Shown: positions 1 to 12,000, numbered from the stretch's first letter. The stretch is DNA of 64,000 nt from Symbiodinium natans (GCA_905221605.1 CAJNDS010001101.1:487001-551000); one strand, 5' to 3'. Notes: generated by a model from the letters alone, not told the origin. A program made the numbers and translations.

Positions 1-3000
1 AGGCTTTGTTGGAGCCGTAGCCCAACTCACGTTGTTCGCGGGAACGACCTTGATTGGGAAGATAAGCGCATGCCACGCAGTCCTGAATAGTGAGCCGCCT
101 TCTCGTCCAGCCGCCCTTGATAGCGTGGATCGCGTAGGTGTCGTCATGGTCGAACTTGTCCACCATTGACGTGTAGCCGTGCTTCATGAAGCCTTTGAGA
201 TTCTGGCGTGCTAACATGATAGCTCGGCCATCTACGCTCTGCTGTCCCCTCAAATCATGCGTTCCAGCGGCCTGGCGAATCTTCGCGGCATCCAACTCCC
301 AAAGGCCCTTCCCAAATTGCTCCGCCAGGGCGTCCAAGACATGGGAGCGCTCACGCGCCATCCACATTCTGAAGGCGCTCTGGGTGGCCCCACGGGTGAC
401 GTAGTAGCCGCAGTGGAAGCACTTGTGCTGACCTTCGAGACGGAGCTTGCCACAACTGACGCACTGAACCTGCGTGATTCCCCTGTTCCATCCAGACCGC
501 GGCGCTTGGGTTGCCGGTGCCGTAGAGCGGGTAGCCATTCCTTCATCAGGGACCACTTGCAGCTGACCTTCAGTCAAACGGTTCCTTCCTGAAGGCGACA
601 CCTCGATGACATCGGCGTCGGTGTTGAAGCGAACGCGTAGAGGTGGAAGTTCAGGAACGGTGCTCTCGACCTCCTCAAGGATGGGAACATCGAACTCCTC
701 CTTGACCAATGGGGCTTCTTCATGCTCGACATCAGGCTCCTCTTGTGCTTCCTGGAGAGGTCCCACGGCTTCAACAACCATGCTTCCGGAAGATTCGGCC
801 TCCTCTACCTGAGGGGCATTCTCTTCCTCCTCCCGTCCTTCGGGCCCATCCGTGGCGGACCACAAAATTTCATCGGTCCTTGTGTCACGAATATAAAGGA
901 CCGTGGACCCGGAGATAGCCTCTCGGCAGAGGACGCCGTCTGATCGGGAGTAAAACAGTCCGGCGCCCTGACTGAGGGCCTCCATGGTGTTGATGACGAT
1001 CTCGACGGGGCGATCGCTCCTCACGCCAGGGACGTTTTCTCCCGGCCCTACCTCCCGGTCGGCAAAATACACAAAGGCATTCGCGGTGTGGTGCCCGGGG
1101 ATAAAGCAGGAGTCCAAGATGGCAAAGGCTCGATCCTTGTAGGTGCGGTGGTAGAGCCTGCGTGGAATCTTCTCCAGGGGCAAAACCGGCCGACCTTCCC
1201 AGGTGGCAGAATGCACATCCATCTCTGCTTCTGGGATCATGCTGAACCAGGCCTCCGCAAGGATCGAGTCGGGCACCCCTTTCATAGCATCCTTGGAGAT
1301 GCCTTGGTTCGCCCTAATAAGGGTAGGGTACCCTCCTAGGCCGTAGTACTCGGCGAGGGGGTGGTTGCGGTCGATTCGCAGCTGGAACCTGCTGCGATTG
1401 TCGTTCTTGACGACAGTGAGGAGCATCCCAAGGCCATAATCCTTGTTCGTCTTCTTGTTCCAGGCCTCGAGAATCCTCCTCGTAGAGCACCACAATCCAT
1501 CGCCCTGCAGGCCCGGGACGATCTTGCCACGAACAATGCCGGACAAGGCAGTCTTGTGATGCTGGGGAATGTTGATATACTTGAAGTTCGGCATCTCGTC
1601 CTGAAGGATGTCAACCCACTCGGCCTCACCTTCCGGTGGGCATAAATGGATTGTGTCCCAATCGAGGCCCAGCATGTCGACGAGGCACCAATCGTCATCG
1701 GTTGTGTAGTAGCCGGACTTGATGGGCTCGTCGTAGTCAGCCTCGTGTGGGCCCTTCTTTGCCCGTTTGGGGGCACTGGACTCAGGGTCGGTCCGCTGAC
1801 GACTGTAGACCTCCCCCCTGGCCAAAAGCTTCTCCTTAGTCTCCCGCGCCGTTGACGACGATGACGGAACAACGACGGCCTCCCCTGGACGGGGGGCATT
1901 TTCCTCGCTCTTCTTGATCATCTCGTCGTAGTCCTCGCGGGTAACATATTCCCCATCTCCCAGGTGAACGTGGTCCTTGAAGTCCCGGTGGACAAAGTGG
2001 TTCGGCACGGTGTCGGGGAACTGCTCCTGGGGTCCTTGGAAGTAGATGTCGTCCCACGGGTCAGCCTCGACAAGCGGCTGATGTGTGGGCGCTACTCTTC
2101 CTTTACGGAAGTGATTCAGGAGCTTCTCCTCCACCTGCACGTCCACAGCGAACTTGACGTTAGGCTTTGAGACGTGGCCGTAGTTTTGCAGGATCAGGTC
2201 GATGTCAGCTTCCTTGAAGAAGGAGCATTGGTGACGAAGGACCATAATCCTGGCGGTAAAACCCAACCACCTCAACAGCTGCAAACGATAGGCGCTGTCC
2301 TCCTGGAAGTGAAAGTGATCGAATTTGCGGATCTGGCTTGCAGGCGTATTGAAATGCTTGACGGCCAGCCCAAGTTGGGCGGCATAGTCGAGCAAATCCG
2401 CCATGATGGTACCCCAGTCGCGCGGGAGGCAGTAGTTGGCAGCGTCGGTCGCAGACGTGAGCAGCACAGTACCCACTGACGCCCGTGACTGTAGATCCGC
2501 CAACTTGCCTATCTCCCGGAGAACCTTTGGTCCAATGAACTCCCAGCTCCCCTTTGCCATGTGCGGGTAACCACGAAGCCACTCCGTCTTGCTCTTGAAG
2601 CCTGGGTCCAAAAACAGACCTCTTTCGCCGACGAACTCGTTCCCGTTCCAGATCATCATGAGGTCAATGCTCACCTGACCACTGGCGCCAGTTTCACGCT
2701 CCAGTTGGGTGACTTTTCCCACGGCGAGCTCTACGAGCCGCGTGAGATTCGCACCCCATGTAGGAATGTACTCAACGCCAAGATGATGTGGGAAGGCATT
2801 GCCGCGGTTGGCCTTGATGTCTGCCAGCAGATCTGTCTTCCAATTTCCTTCAGTGAGGAACGTAGTTGTAGAGTCTGCGACGATGACAAGGTAGCGCAAA
2901 CGGCCTCGAGTAGACTCGGGCTGGAGCATGGCCAAACCTTGATCGGTGAGCTTTCCGACTTTGGCCACCAAACCAGCCTCCCTGACGTCACTGAGGGCAT

Positions 3001-6000
3001 ATTCGCATGCCAGTGGCCGCGGCAAATACTTGTAGAAGTTGTTCACGCTGGCTTCATCCTCCTGGAAAGGCGCCATGGTGCGGTATTCGGAAGACAATGA
3101 AGTCTCCCATAACCGGCGATCCCACCACTGGCGCAGGACCTCCGTCGGAGCAACGATTCCAGCGTTGGTGGCTTCCATGTCCGGCGCGCAGAACTCTGCC
3201 GCGAGAATGCAGCAGGCAGCTAATGCGTTAGTTTGTTCAGTTTTGCGAGTGCAAACGTGTTTGTGGTCACACGAAAATTGTTGTTGTGCACAAGCTGCAT
3301 AGTTAGAACGCCTATCGCAAAAGCTTTTCCAATCAATGTGGATGCAATCAGTCATGGCATGTGAATAGTTCTCACTGTCCTTAAGGTCCTGGCCTCTAGA
3401 CTCGCCATGAACATGACTGCGATCACACTTGTGCGCTGCCAGCCGCTGCAATGGAATCGACGACGCAATGGTCCAAGCTTTCCTTAGTGGTAATCCTTGG
3501 TGATTCGTAATCCCCAACATGCAACCATCGCAACGGTAGAACTCAAGTCCAAAATCATTAACCATATGCTGAACATGGTCCCACTTCCAATAGTCGCAAT
3601 CCTTAGGGAGTTCGAAGGCAACCTGTGGTTTGTACTCTTTGAGCTTCCTAATGAATTTTCGGAACTGCTTGAGGAGTTTGCAAAACAGTTCCTGACGCTG
3701 TTCCCACTTTGGGCTGTCAGGCGTCATGCGATTCCACGGACAACCACCAGTACACGGAAGCGACGCATAAACTAAAATTGGCTTAGATGCTCCCCCCTCG
3801 TCGCAGAGGGTACTAATTTTCTGAACAACTGAAGTCAATGTAGAGTCTTTCAAGACGTCATCCTCACTGGTGACTCGCAACACATAACATCCTTGACTTG
3901 CGCTACGATCCTGCCCTAGTTTGCTGTTGGGGGAGCAACAAAACTCGACTATGATTCGTTTGAACCCCAACGGCCTCGAGTATTCTCGGGCAGAAGCAGC
4001 GCTGGCCGCACGTGGGGGCAGCCTGAATCCAAGCGTCTTCAAAGAATTGAGCTCTGGATCTTGCAGTGCGTCTTGGGATCGGGAGGTGTACGCAACAATG
4101 GAGAAACGTGTTCCAGTGAAAGGTAACACACAGTGTAAATTTCGCGGATCAAAAATGATGGCTTTGTTCAGGGTGGACACAGCACGACCCTGAAGGCGCT
4201 TACCATTTGGACCGACCCTAACAATAGCATCTTCAGATGAAACAAGGGGGTCCGCAAACCACAGTTCACCATCTTTGAAATCCCCGACACTGAGGGCAAA
4301 GCTCATGCTATCCTTAGCATTCCCATGGTCCTTGTGCACAGAGGCACCAGTACAGCTATTAAGCAACACTGAGTTCCATGTGAAGTCCTTAGGAGCATGG
4401 GCTTGTACAACTCCATTTAGGAAGCGGGCAATCTGAGGCCACCGACGTGTTGCCTTAGTCACCCCTTGCATTCCTCCGTAAGACCACTGCCCAAAGATAT
4501 GGTAGTAGCTGCGATTGTCAAGCTTAATCATCTTTCGCTTGGTTTTGTTGGGGTACATGATCTGGGCTACACGCAACAAAGCCTTAGTACTGAAGTCACG
4601 GTCCTTGGTAAGCTCAGCTGCGACTGCGCAAGGATCGCCCGACGGCTTCACCACAGGGTGAGCATGAACGACAGGCTTGTTGATGAGATGAGCATCGGAC
4701 TCGTGTGCCTTAGATTGCCGTCCCCCCTGAAGAGGGGCATCGACGTGCGCGATGAGCCTTAGAGCATGTTCCCATTTACCTCGGTCAGCGAAAGGTTTGG
4801 TAAAGATATCAGCTACTTGCTCTTTGGTGTCAACATTAATCATTTCGAAGAAGTTACGCTCGAACTGTTGTTTGATCCAAGCAAACGAAATGCGTTGAGT
4901 CCGATCGGTGTGACGTAGTTTTTCGCTGTCACCTTTGAGGAGAATGGTGATGGTAGCTTGGTTGTCCTCAAGGAGTTGAACGGCAAACTTGGGACTAAGG
5001 TGGACCTTAAGGCCGTTTAAATCGGAAACGCTTCGTCCATCCGCCCTACACTCACCATAACGGATCTCATCAAGTTCAGGATCAGTTCGTGCAATGGTGT
5101 CGTTTTCCCTTTGATTAGGTTTGGTTTTCGGCCTAGCTTGGTAGCTGGCGGTCCTACTCGCAACCTCACGCCACAGGAAAATCCAAAGACTGAGGCTGGG
5201 CAGACCCTGGGCACGAATACCTTGGTTGGCAGCCACAACCTCACTCTCAGTACTTGAAGTGGTGATGCTGGTCTGTTTCTTGGAAAAAGCATTTAGGGGA
5301 AAGTAAGTATTGGGGCCTACCAAGTAAAGGGCACAGCCTGAAGTGGATTTACTGTCGTGGCTACCAGCGTGGTCAGCATCGCAGAACATCCACAACTTAC
5401 AATCCTGAATGCGATCCCCTATGAATCCCCTCATCCGAACTTCAAGAGAAGAGTTTATGTAACTGATCAACCTGTGCAAAGCAACGTCACAGTCGCGAGA
5501 CCACTTGGTGACTCTGGATGCCAGTGCCTGAGTGGCGCGTAACAAGTCCCACCTGGCCATTCTCGCAGCGAACAAAACCTTCATGAGTACACGGCTAGCA
5601 ATAGGTTGCAGCTTACCACTAGGTTCATTGTTCTCCAGAACTTTTGCTACCCGGTTCTCATGAAAAGGAGTCGCTACGTGCTTCAGAGATTTCTTGTCGA
5701 CCTTGGCCAACTCACAGTACCTATCAACACATGACACCAAGAAGTCCCGCATGTCGTAGTACACAACGTTCACGGGCACAGTCATGGAAGGGGTCTTTCC
5801 CTGACTGATAGATTCAGTGCTCTTGAACTTACTCTGTCGTGCTTCTCGTTTAGCTTCGGCTTTGGACCGCTTGGGTTTATTGTGCTTAGCTGCGAGAGCA
5901 TGAGAAAAGTCCTCGTCGCTGACCTCAGTGATAGGGAAATATGTTCTCCCGGTCCACCAACCTGATTGGTCCGCGGGGCCCCCCTGATTCAAGTCATCAT

Positions 6001-9000
6001 GGATAGGGTCCCTACCATCATCAAACACCGTGATTCGTTGACAGCTTATGTGGGGAAATTTCGACACGTCGTCCTGCGTAGGCACATAAAGTTTCCTACG
6101 AGGATAGATGTGATGCCTAACGACTGCAGCTAACTCAGCGTCGACCTCCCAGAAGTCCTCTTTGCGGTTCGGCCGGACTTGGTAGTCGGCAGCTGGGCTA
6201 GCGTGCTTCTTGTCGAAGACATAAGCAAATGGGTGGTCCTCCCGTGAAAGCTGGACCTGATTTTGCTCAACGTGATGACACCCGAAGTACCGCCCCAAGA
6301 CCTCGGCTGGTTCCATGTCAATCACCTTAGCGATCAACTCCCAACCTTTGTTGATTTTGTCTTGGGGGCCGGCCATCTTGAAGTCATCAACGTACACAAC
6401 AAGCAACAAATCTAGTTCAGCATGGTAGAAAACAGAATGCCAAATGTCGGGTAGAACTGCAGTAAAACCAACACTCTCTAACTGTTCTGTACAGTACCTT
6501 TCCCAGATACCACCTGAGTCAGGGTGGCCGTACAAAGCGAGCCTGAGTGGGCAAACAGGATCTTCATACCCAGACCATTCTTTAGGCCATCTGTTTCGAG
6601 GGAGACGAACCCACGTTTCAATGCCTTTAAAAAGGGCTTGTGTGTATGCAGCGATGCCATCAGCCTGCTGTTTCACGTACCCGGGTTGGCTACCAAACAC
6701 ATCGATGATTTTCCCGGCCTCCATGCTAGCGGGGCTTGATCCTAGTTCGGCGAAAATGGCGTGATCGTGGTTTTCGTCCTGGACATTATTGCCCTGGAAG
6801 ACACTACGACCCTTCCATTTCTTCTGGGGGTGCCCGTCCGGGAGTTCATCCCCCTTGACCGAACAAATCTCAAAGATTTTCCCGAAATGGGCCTTGACAT
6901 TCTTGTGTTTGGCTTCCGCGGCAACATCCCGGTACTCTCGAACCTTCTTTTCGAGCCAGCAAGACTTATCGGCAAGTTTCTTCCACTCTCGGTCCATGGC
7001 TTCTTTAGCAGCGGGAGTACTTTCGATCTCTTTAGGCCCGACAACCCTGGCAACAACAGCAAACATCTCACTCGCAACCTGACCAAGTTTGGCCCAATAC
7101 AAGGACGCCACGCGGTCCCTATGGGGCTCGGGGTCAGGCTCGGCGATGACAGGCATGGCCGGGGAGTCTCTAAGGGCCTTGCGAGCATCTTCCTCGGCTT
7201 CACGAGCCTTTTTGCGTTCGAATCTTTCAATGTCAGCCTCCCGTTGTGCCTTGGAATACATGTGCCAAAATTCCGAAGGGGTATCAGGTGGCCTTTTGGA
7301 ACCCTTCTTATCTCTAACCAACCTCACCCCGTCCCAGTTATACCCTTTGGGGACTTTCTTCCCGTCAGGCATGGTTTTGGGGTCATGTCTTGGTAGAGTA
7401 GATGAGGCCTTAGGCGTGGATGTTGCTTCCTTAGAAGATCCAGGAGCATCCCTCCCCAGCCAGTCCTCCACAGCTCCGACATCTTCGGGAACATAGTCCT
7501 CGTTTTCCTTGGCCACTTGGTCCAAGTACTCGGACAAACGATCCTTCAAATCGGAGCCGTCCAAATCAGGCACACCGGGCGGAGGCAAAGGCTCGTCCGG
7601 CGAATCCCCAGGCGGGGCGCGTGTTCCGGCACCTTCTGTGCCTCCCCACGAGCAGTCCTGATCTGCGAGGGTCGGCTTACGGAGGCTCTCCTGCAGTGCG
7701 AGCTGTTCGGATCTCATTGGGAATGTGAAATCCCCGGGCAACAGCTCCATTCGCTTCGACCTCAGGATGGGAAAGTTTCCTATTTCGAACGCAAAGTCAC
7801 AACCCTTGACGGGGGTGACGAGGTATTCCTCCTTCCAAACGAAGCCAGGCTGAATGTGGTAACCAAGAAATATTCCCTCAACACCAGTCGGCGCAAACTT
7901 AGAGCTCGCAGGAATGTTCTGTTTGGGGTTGTTCCAGTACAACACACGTGCACCAAAAGGAATCATTATCCCTGAAAACGGTTCCCCATACCTGGCCTCC
8001 CAGGGAACAATCCCGTTGTCAAGCCTCTTAGTTGCATTAAGTGCCATCGCATGGTGTTGGGCGGCCAACGGCCAAAGCTTGTCGGGGAGACCCGCCTGAA
8101 CAAGGTTGGAGCGGGTACCCTCCAAGATCGTCCGAATTTCTCTTTCGATTACCGACTTGTTGGTGTCCACATATTCGCGGGATGTAACATGTCGGACACC
8201 TAGGCTTTTGATAGCGGCATGAAGTTCAGGTGCGTTGTCTGAGTAGAAAACGCCAACTGCATCTTCTTGACCTAGGAAGTGAAGAAGGTCTTCAAAACAC
8301 TGATCGCTTGACTTAGTCGGAGAGGGGTAGACGTAACGAAATTTGGTGAACACGTCCTTAACAACAAGTGCGACCCTTTCGTCCTGGAACCCATGATCAC
8401 GAAGGTCACGAGTGATGATATGGTCAACAGTGATGTGATCCCCAAAGGCCTTTGACACAATGGTACTTGAGCCCCCCTTTTTGCGGGCTTGGGGAGCCAA
8501 CATCTTTGCGCGTTGACATACCTCGCAGAACGGATTCTTGGGCCTGTGCGAGAACAAGTGCTCAACAGATTTGGCTTCAGCTTTCAGATCGGCCTCTGCA
8601 AGACTGCGGGCGTTTCCTTCGTTGTCACTGTCAGGTTCAACATCGGGGTCTTCGAAGATAGTGAGGCTCAGGATTGGGTTACCCTCCAGTCGGGCAACTT
8701 TGTTGTCAAGCTCCCTGATGTTCACTTTATCCTCAACCTTGACCCAAGATCCTTCCCTGAACAACCAAGTAGATCTGACTTCGCATCTTGGAAACCTTGG
8801 TGTAGCAGTACGAAACGTCTTTGGTTTGTGTCCGACAATCAAGTACTTAGCATTTGGGTGCGAAACCCAACCTGGTCGTTTGAGCTTCTCTTTGGGGATA
8901 TCTATCGGCGGCACCTCATTGATGGCTGCGGAGATCTCAGGATCGGGGTGCTCGACCACTGGATCTCGTTCCTCTGCTGCTCCTGCGAAAGCCTCGGCCG

Positions 9001-9073
9001 GCCCTAATGGGCGGCAGTTTTCTGAAAACCCTCGGACAAAACTGGTCGTCCGAGAGAACCTGAGGCTTCCTCC
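1..9073 (-). CDS. Copia Pol polyprotein with accessory enzyme modules (partial, no stop in window)
   Basis: I translated this frame base by base. It is open from the codon after a TAA at 9076-9074 down to base 1, about 3020 codons, and leaves the window without a stop. No start ATG is needed if it is entered by -1 frameshifting from Gag near 9031. Order: integrase (8560-7900), acidic/proline-rich linker (7900-7030), RT (7020-6230), RNase H (5400-4790), dioxygenase-like (4480-4060), methyltransferase-like (3970-3320), SGNH-like (2905-2260), basic/acidic linker with a K/R cluster near 1750, Tpt1/KptA-like (1720-850), acidic linker, zinc ribbon (463-412) and an unrecognised tail. The copia core normally ends at the RNase H tail VADIFTKPF (about 4812-4786), so everything after it is extra. 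The polyprotein is presumably cut by the Gag-encoded protease. Core call is firm; module names are motif-based. Confidence 0.93.
412..463 (-). other. Zinc ribbon in Pol tail
   Basis: A CxxC-x10-CxxC pattern is seen with cysteine codons at 463, 454, 421 and 412, the second pair being CFHC. It follows a low-complexity acidic linker and precedes a tail with no domain I recognise. Such ribbons bind one zinc and often contact nucleic acid or protein. The role here is unknown. Confidence 0.6.
850..1720 (-). other. Tpt1/KptA-like (RNA 2'-phosphotransferase / ART-fold) module of Pol
   Basis: Tpt1/KptA enzymes remove a splice-junction 2'-phosphate from RNA using NAD and share the ADP-ribosyltransferase fold. 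Signatures seen in order: GLDWD...EWVDIL resembling the winged-helix lobe; NDNRSRFQL at 1405-1381 (family NDKQRF with a catalytic Arg); LIRANQGIS at 1321-1297 (family IRANQGHS); LYHRT at 1156-1144 (family YHGT) followed by a conserved-looking AILDSCFIPG; then RPVEIVINTMEA and GLFYSRSDGVL near 1010-925 (family G..F..S.NGVW). Departures: QGHS is QGIS, HGT is HRT, and the N-terminal Arg-His pair of Tpt1 was not found, so phosphotransferase activity is doubtful although the fold and an NAD-dependent transferase role remain plausible. A PARP-like ART is the alternative. Confidence 0.62.
2260..2905 (-). other. SGNH/GDSL hydrolase-like module of Pol
   Basis: The four SGNH blocks appear in order with reasonable spacing: VADSTTTFL with the candidate nucleophile Ser at 2872; WGANL with Gly at 2755; IWNGNEF with Asn at 2641; and KFDHFHF with Asp 2320 and His 2311, matching the block V D-x-x-H. 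SGNH enzymes are Ser hydrolases or esterases acting on lipids, glycans or acylated substrates. The first block is DST rather than GDS, so the family is divergent. The substrate cannot be predicted. An esterase-like domain inside a copia polyprotein is unexpected; an envelope or membrane-related job is only speculation. Confidence 0.55.
3320..3970 (-). other. Cytosine-C5 methyltransferase-like module of Pol
   Basis: The segment has a Rossmann-like start (IIVEFCCSPNSKLGQ, 3955-3913) with GCYVLRV following, like motif I/II of SAM methyltransferases. Next comes VYASLPCTGGCPW, with a Cys at 3754 in a Pro-Cys motif like the C5-MTase catalytic loop, then AFELPKDCDYW with Glu 3613 in place of the ENV motif, and a C-terminal AWTIASS strand. 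About 215 residues is short for a complete C5-MTase with target-recognition domain. Cytosine methyltransferases have been reported in dinoflagellate retrotransposons, which supports the call. Whether it methylates DNA, RNA or nothing is unknown. Confidence 0.55.
4060..4480 (-). other. 2-oxoglutarate/Fe(II) dioxygenase-like module of Pol
   Basis: A His-x-Asp pair (SVHKDHGN; His 4336, Asp 4330) is followed by FALSVGDFKDGELWF, then a distal His (NLHCVLPF, His 4135) and an Arg nine residues later (TGTRFS, Arg 4108). This HxD...H...R layout is the metal- and 2-oxoglutarate-binding frame of the superfamily. The C-terminal form H-x-x-x-P-F-x-G-x-R-x-S resembles the TET/JBP branch that hydroxylates thymine or 5-methylcytosine, and the domain directly precedes the methyltransferase-like module. 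A prolyl hydroxylase or AlkB relative is possible instead. Dinoflagellate DNA is known to contain hydroxymethyluracil, which makes a base-modifying role attractive but unproven. Confidence 0.6.
4786..5401 (-). other. Copia RNase H domain
   Basis: The typical copia pattern is seen: LWMFCDADHAGSHDSKSTSG (catalytic Asp 5380/5374), then SKKQTSITTSSTESEVVAA with Glu 5248, and the terminal VADIFTKPF. It degrades the RNA strand of the RNA-DNA hybrid during reverse transcription. Confidence 0.9.
6230..7020 (-). other. Copia reverse transcriptase (RVT_2)
   Basis: The domain begins with the copia signature EAMDREWKKL (about 6997-6968), contains KGRSVFQGN, a motif A Asp (QQADGIAAYTQA, Asp 6661), LRLALYGHPDSGGIW, and the catalytic YVDD with Asp 6388 and 6385. 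All expected copia RT blocks are present without a break. Confidence 0.95.
7900..8560 (-). other. Copia integrase (HHCC zinc finger and DDE core)
   Basis: HHCC residues: His 8560, His 8548, Cys 8527, Cys 8518. Core: VDH with Asp 8425, FYSDNAPE with Asp 8239, and VIEREIRTIL with Glu 8146, the standard copia spacing of about 60 then about 30 residues. A GKxxLWPLAAQ-type helix and the copia-typical FGARVLYW and GIFLGY strands follow. It inserts the cDNA into host DNA. Confidence 0.93.
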
Positions 9074-12000
9074 TTAGCGCTTGGAGCGGCCATTGCTCCT
9101 CCCCCTAGCACTGGGACCATACCTCTCATTCTACACCTTAGTCTTTGACCATTGGGCGCAACAAAGTAAGGCGGCCTTTTGGGGTACCAGTGGAACTCAT
9201 AACCGTCCTCCATGCACCTTCTGCCTACGGAGCAAACAGGAGGGGTGCTGTTGAGAACATAGAACTCTAGCTCTTTGCCAAACTCCGGGAAGTCGATCCT
9301 AACCGACTTGTCACCTTTGACGTTACCATTAGCAGTGATGAGATTCACTTGTCGTGTTGCATTGCCTACTGGCTCTTCGCCGAAGTACATAGCACGATCG
9401 GCTTCGCTGATAAGATCCTCCTCGCTTCCTGTGTCAGCAAGGAATTCTAAGGGCGTGGCGATCCCTGGACAAGCGATCTCTGAGCTCTCAACAACGTGCT
9501 TGCACATCCCACACATGAGAGAATCAGGCTCATCACACTCTAAGTGGCAATCGGTTTTCTCTCCCCCCTCATGCCGGGCAAGAAGCATCTTGAGTTCCCT
9601 TGCGTTCCTAATTGCAACCTGAAGGTCATTAGCGTCAGGCTTAGGGCAGTTTTCCGCATCAGCATAGCAAGTATTGTACCTGCGAACTTTGTAGGAATGT
9701 TTGTACCCCTTTCCCTCAAAGGGGATTTCCCTGACTTTGGGTTTGTCGGAAAACCTGACCTTCTTGTTTTGTTCTTTGATCTTGAAAACAGTCTTGCCGG
9801 TCCACGGCGTCCTATCGCCGGTTCCCCCTCTTCCCTCTTTCCAGTCCCAGTTCTCCTTTGCAATGTACGGAGAAATGGGAAGCGTCTTGATCACTTTGGC
9901 CTTACCCTTCAACCTTTCAAGAGCAACAGGACATGACACTTCGGGCTTGTACATAGTACTTCTGTACTTCAAATGGTGCCTAACAGCTTCACCCCTTTTG
10001 AAGTCTACTTCCCAGTAGTCTTCGTCCCCATCTTGTGGTTCACTCTCCTCAGGACCAGCTGAGGCTGCAGCCGCAAGCGAGATGCAGCATGCGGCCTTCC
10101 TGTCCTTTTCCTTAGAGCGTCCACGGCTTGGTTTCCTGCGCGTTGGCGCGGGTGACGGGGACCTTGGTTTGTCTGGGCCCTTAGGGGCCGGGGCTGCGTT
10201 TTCACCACCTGAGGGAGTAGGGCTCGGTTCCCTATGCAAGAAACGACACTTATCTCCCCTAGTGCACTTTCCCTTCTTCCAAAACGTGCAGACCTGTTTC
10301 TTCTTCGGGGCAGTGCGAACAGGGGATTGCGAACGGGGTTTGTGCGAAAACTTGCACTTGTCACCCCTGGTGCACTTACCCTTTTGAAAGTCGTAGCAAA
10401 CTGGCTTTGGGCTTTGTGATCGGCTAGGTATTCTAGATCTGGATGGGGTCCTAGAGCGAGACCTTGACTTTGAATTAGACTGGCTACCGGCAGAGCGATC
10501 CCTTCCGCGGCCACTCCTCGACGGAGGGCGTGTCGGCCTTCCGCCTTCAACAACAGGAGCACCAAACTTGTCCCCATGAGACTTGGCGATTCTATCCCTG
10601 TTCTTGCGCATCCTTTCACGGGTCAACAAATCCCGGATTGACTTCAACAAGAACGCATAGGAGTGTGAGGCAGAACCCTCTTTCGCCCTGTCGTAGATTT
10701 CCAAATCATACTTCATTCTTGAGGACTTTCGGATTTGCCGAAGAAGGATGTCACGCAGAACCATTTCTTCTGGGACATGACTCATGCCAGCAATGACTGA
10801 TTCCCAATTGTGCAGAAATGTGGTTAGATCGTCACTATGCAGCGTAACCTTCAAAAGGTCTTCTACCGAGTAGAGCGATCCTACCTCTTCATTTGTCTTG
10901 AAGTACTGATCAAACATAAGCAAAACCTGGCGCCCTCGTACGGCACGTCCTTGAACCGCCTCGGTTTCCTTGAAAGTGAGTACCTGTCGAGATAACTCAC
11001 CTTTGGCGACCTTAGTGAGAGCGGCTAGGATTTTGGTATCCAGCGTGAGGAACTTACCGGGTTCACGAAGCTTTTCATGATCAGCATTCTTAGAATACAC
11101 CTCTAGAATCCAAGAGAAGGCTTCATCTGGTCTATCTGAAGCTGCCCTAACTGCCTCCCGTGTTGCGGTTTTCCATGCACGGTAGGTTTCGGGGTTAGGG
11201 AAATCCGGCAGGCGGATGGTTTCAGCTTCTTTAACCTTTGGTTTGTCATCTTCACCGCTTTTGTCTCCTTTAAGAAGCTTGGCGGCTTCAAGCAGCGCTT
11301 GCTGCGTCTGTGCGATTAAATCGGCTCCAGTAGCTGCCGGACCTCCCGGCGTGCCTGTTGGGGCCGCAAGACCAGGGGCTCCGGCGTTCAAACCACCACT
11401 AGAGGATCCTAGATTTGGGACGTTAGCTGATGCTGTTGGGGTCCCTGGGGCAGAAACCGGACCCTGTGGTCCTGTTGGAGTGGCAGTAGTTGCCACACCG
11501 CCAAAACTGAAGTTTGGAAACAATGCCCTGATGTTCATCGGAATCACACTCGGATCTGAAAACTGAGGGGCACACGGAGCACTAAGCCCGGCGCTTGGCG
11601 CTGGAGCAACTGGGGCAGTGGCGCTGGGAAACTGAGCTTGCTGCGAGGGATTGATACCTAAATTCCTGTCCTGTTCGAGCTGGAGCGCACGCTCCATTGA
11701 TGACAATTCATCTTGGAGGGTCATGTTTTGAATCCTCACTTGCTCTTCAGTTTCCAGGGCTATACTGCGGTACCTTTTCATTGCCTCATCATGCTCTCTC
11801 CCAAACCATTCCCCAATCTCGTTAATGCTTTCCCTCTTGTTTTGTTCAGCCTCTTCAACCAGAGTTGTCCTGAGACGTGTGATTTGCGAACCAACATCGG
11901 AAAAATGTTCTGACTGAAAATTGATTATCTGGTTTTGTTGCTGGAGTTCTGAAAAGAGACCTTGGGTCCTCGCGACAAAGCTATACCTTTGGCTAGCAAT

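Noticed and set aside
1336-8661. Dozens of 60-210 codon frames on either strand inside 1-9000
   Set aside because: All are out-of-frame or antisense readings of the continuous Pol frame, which carries the recognisable domains.
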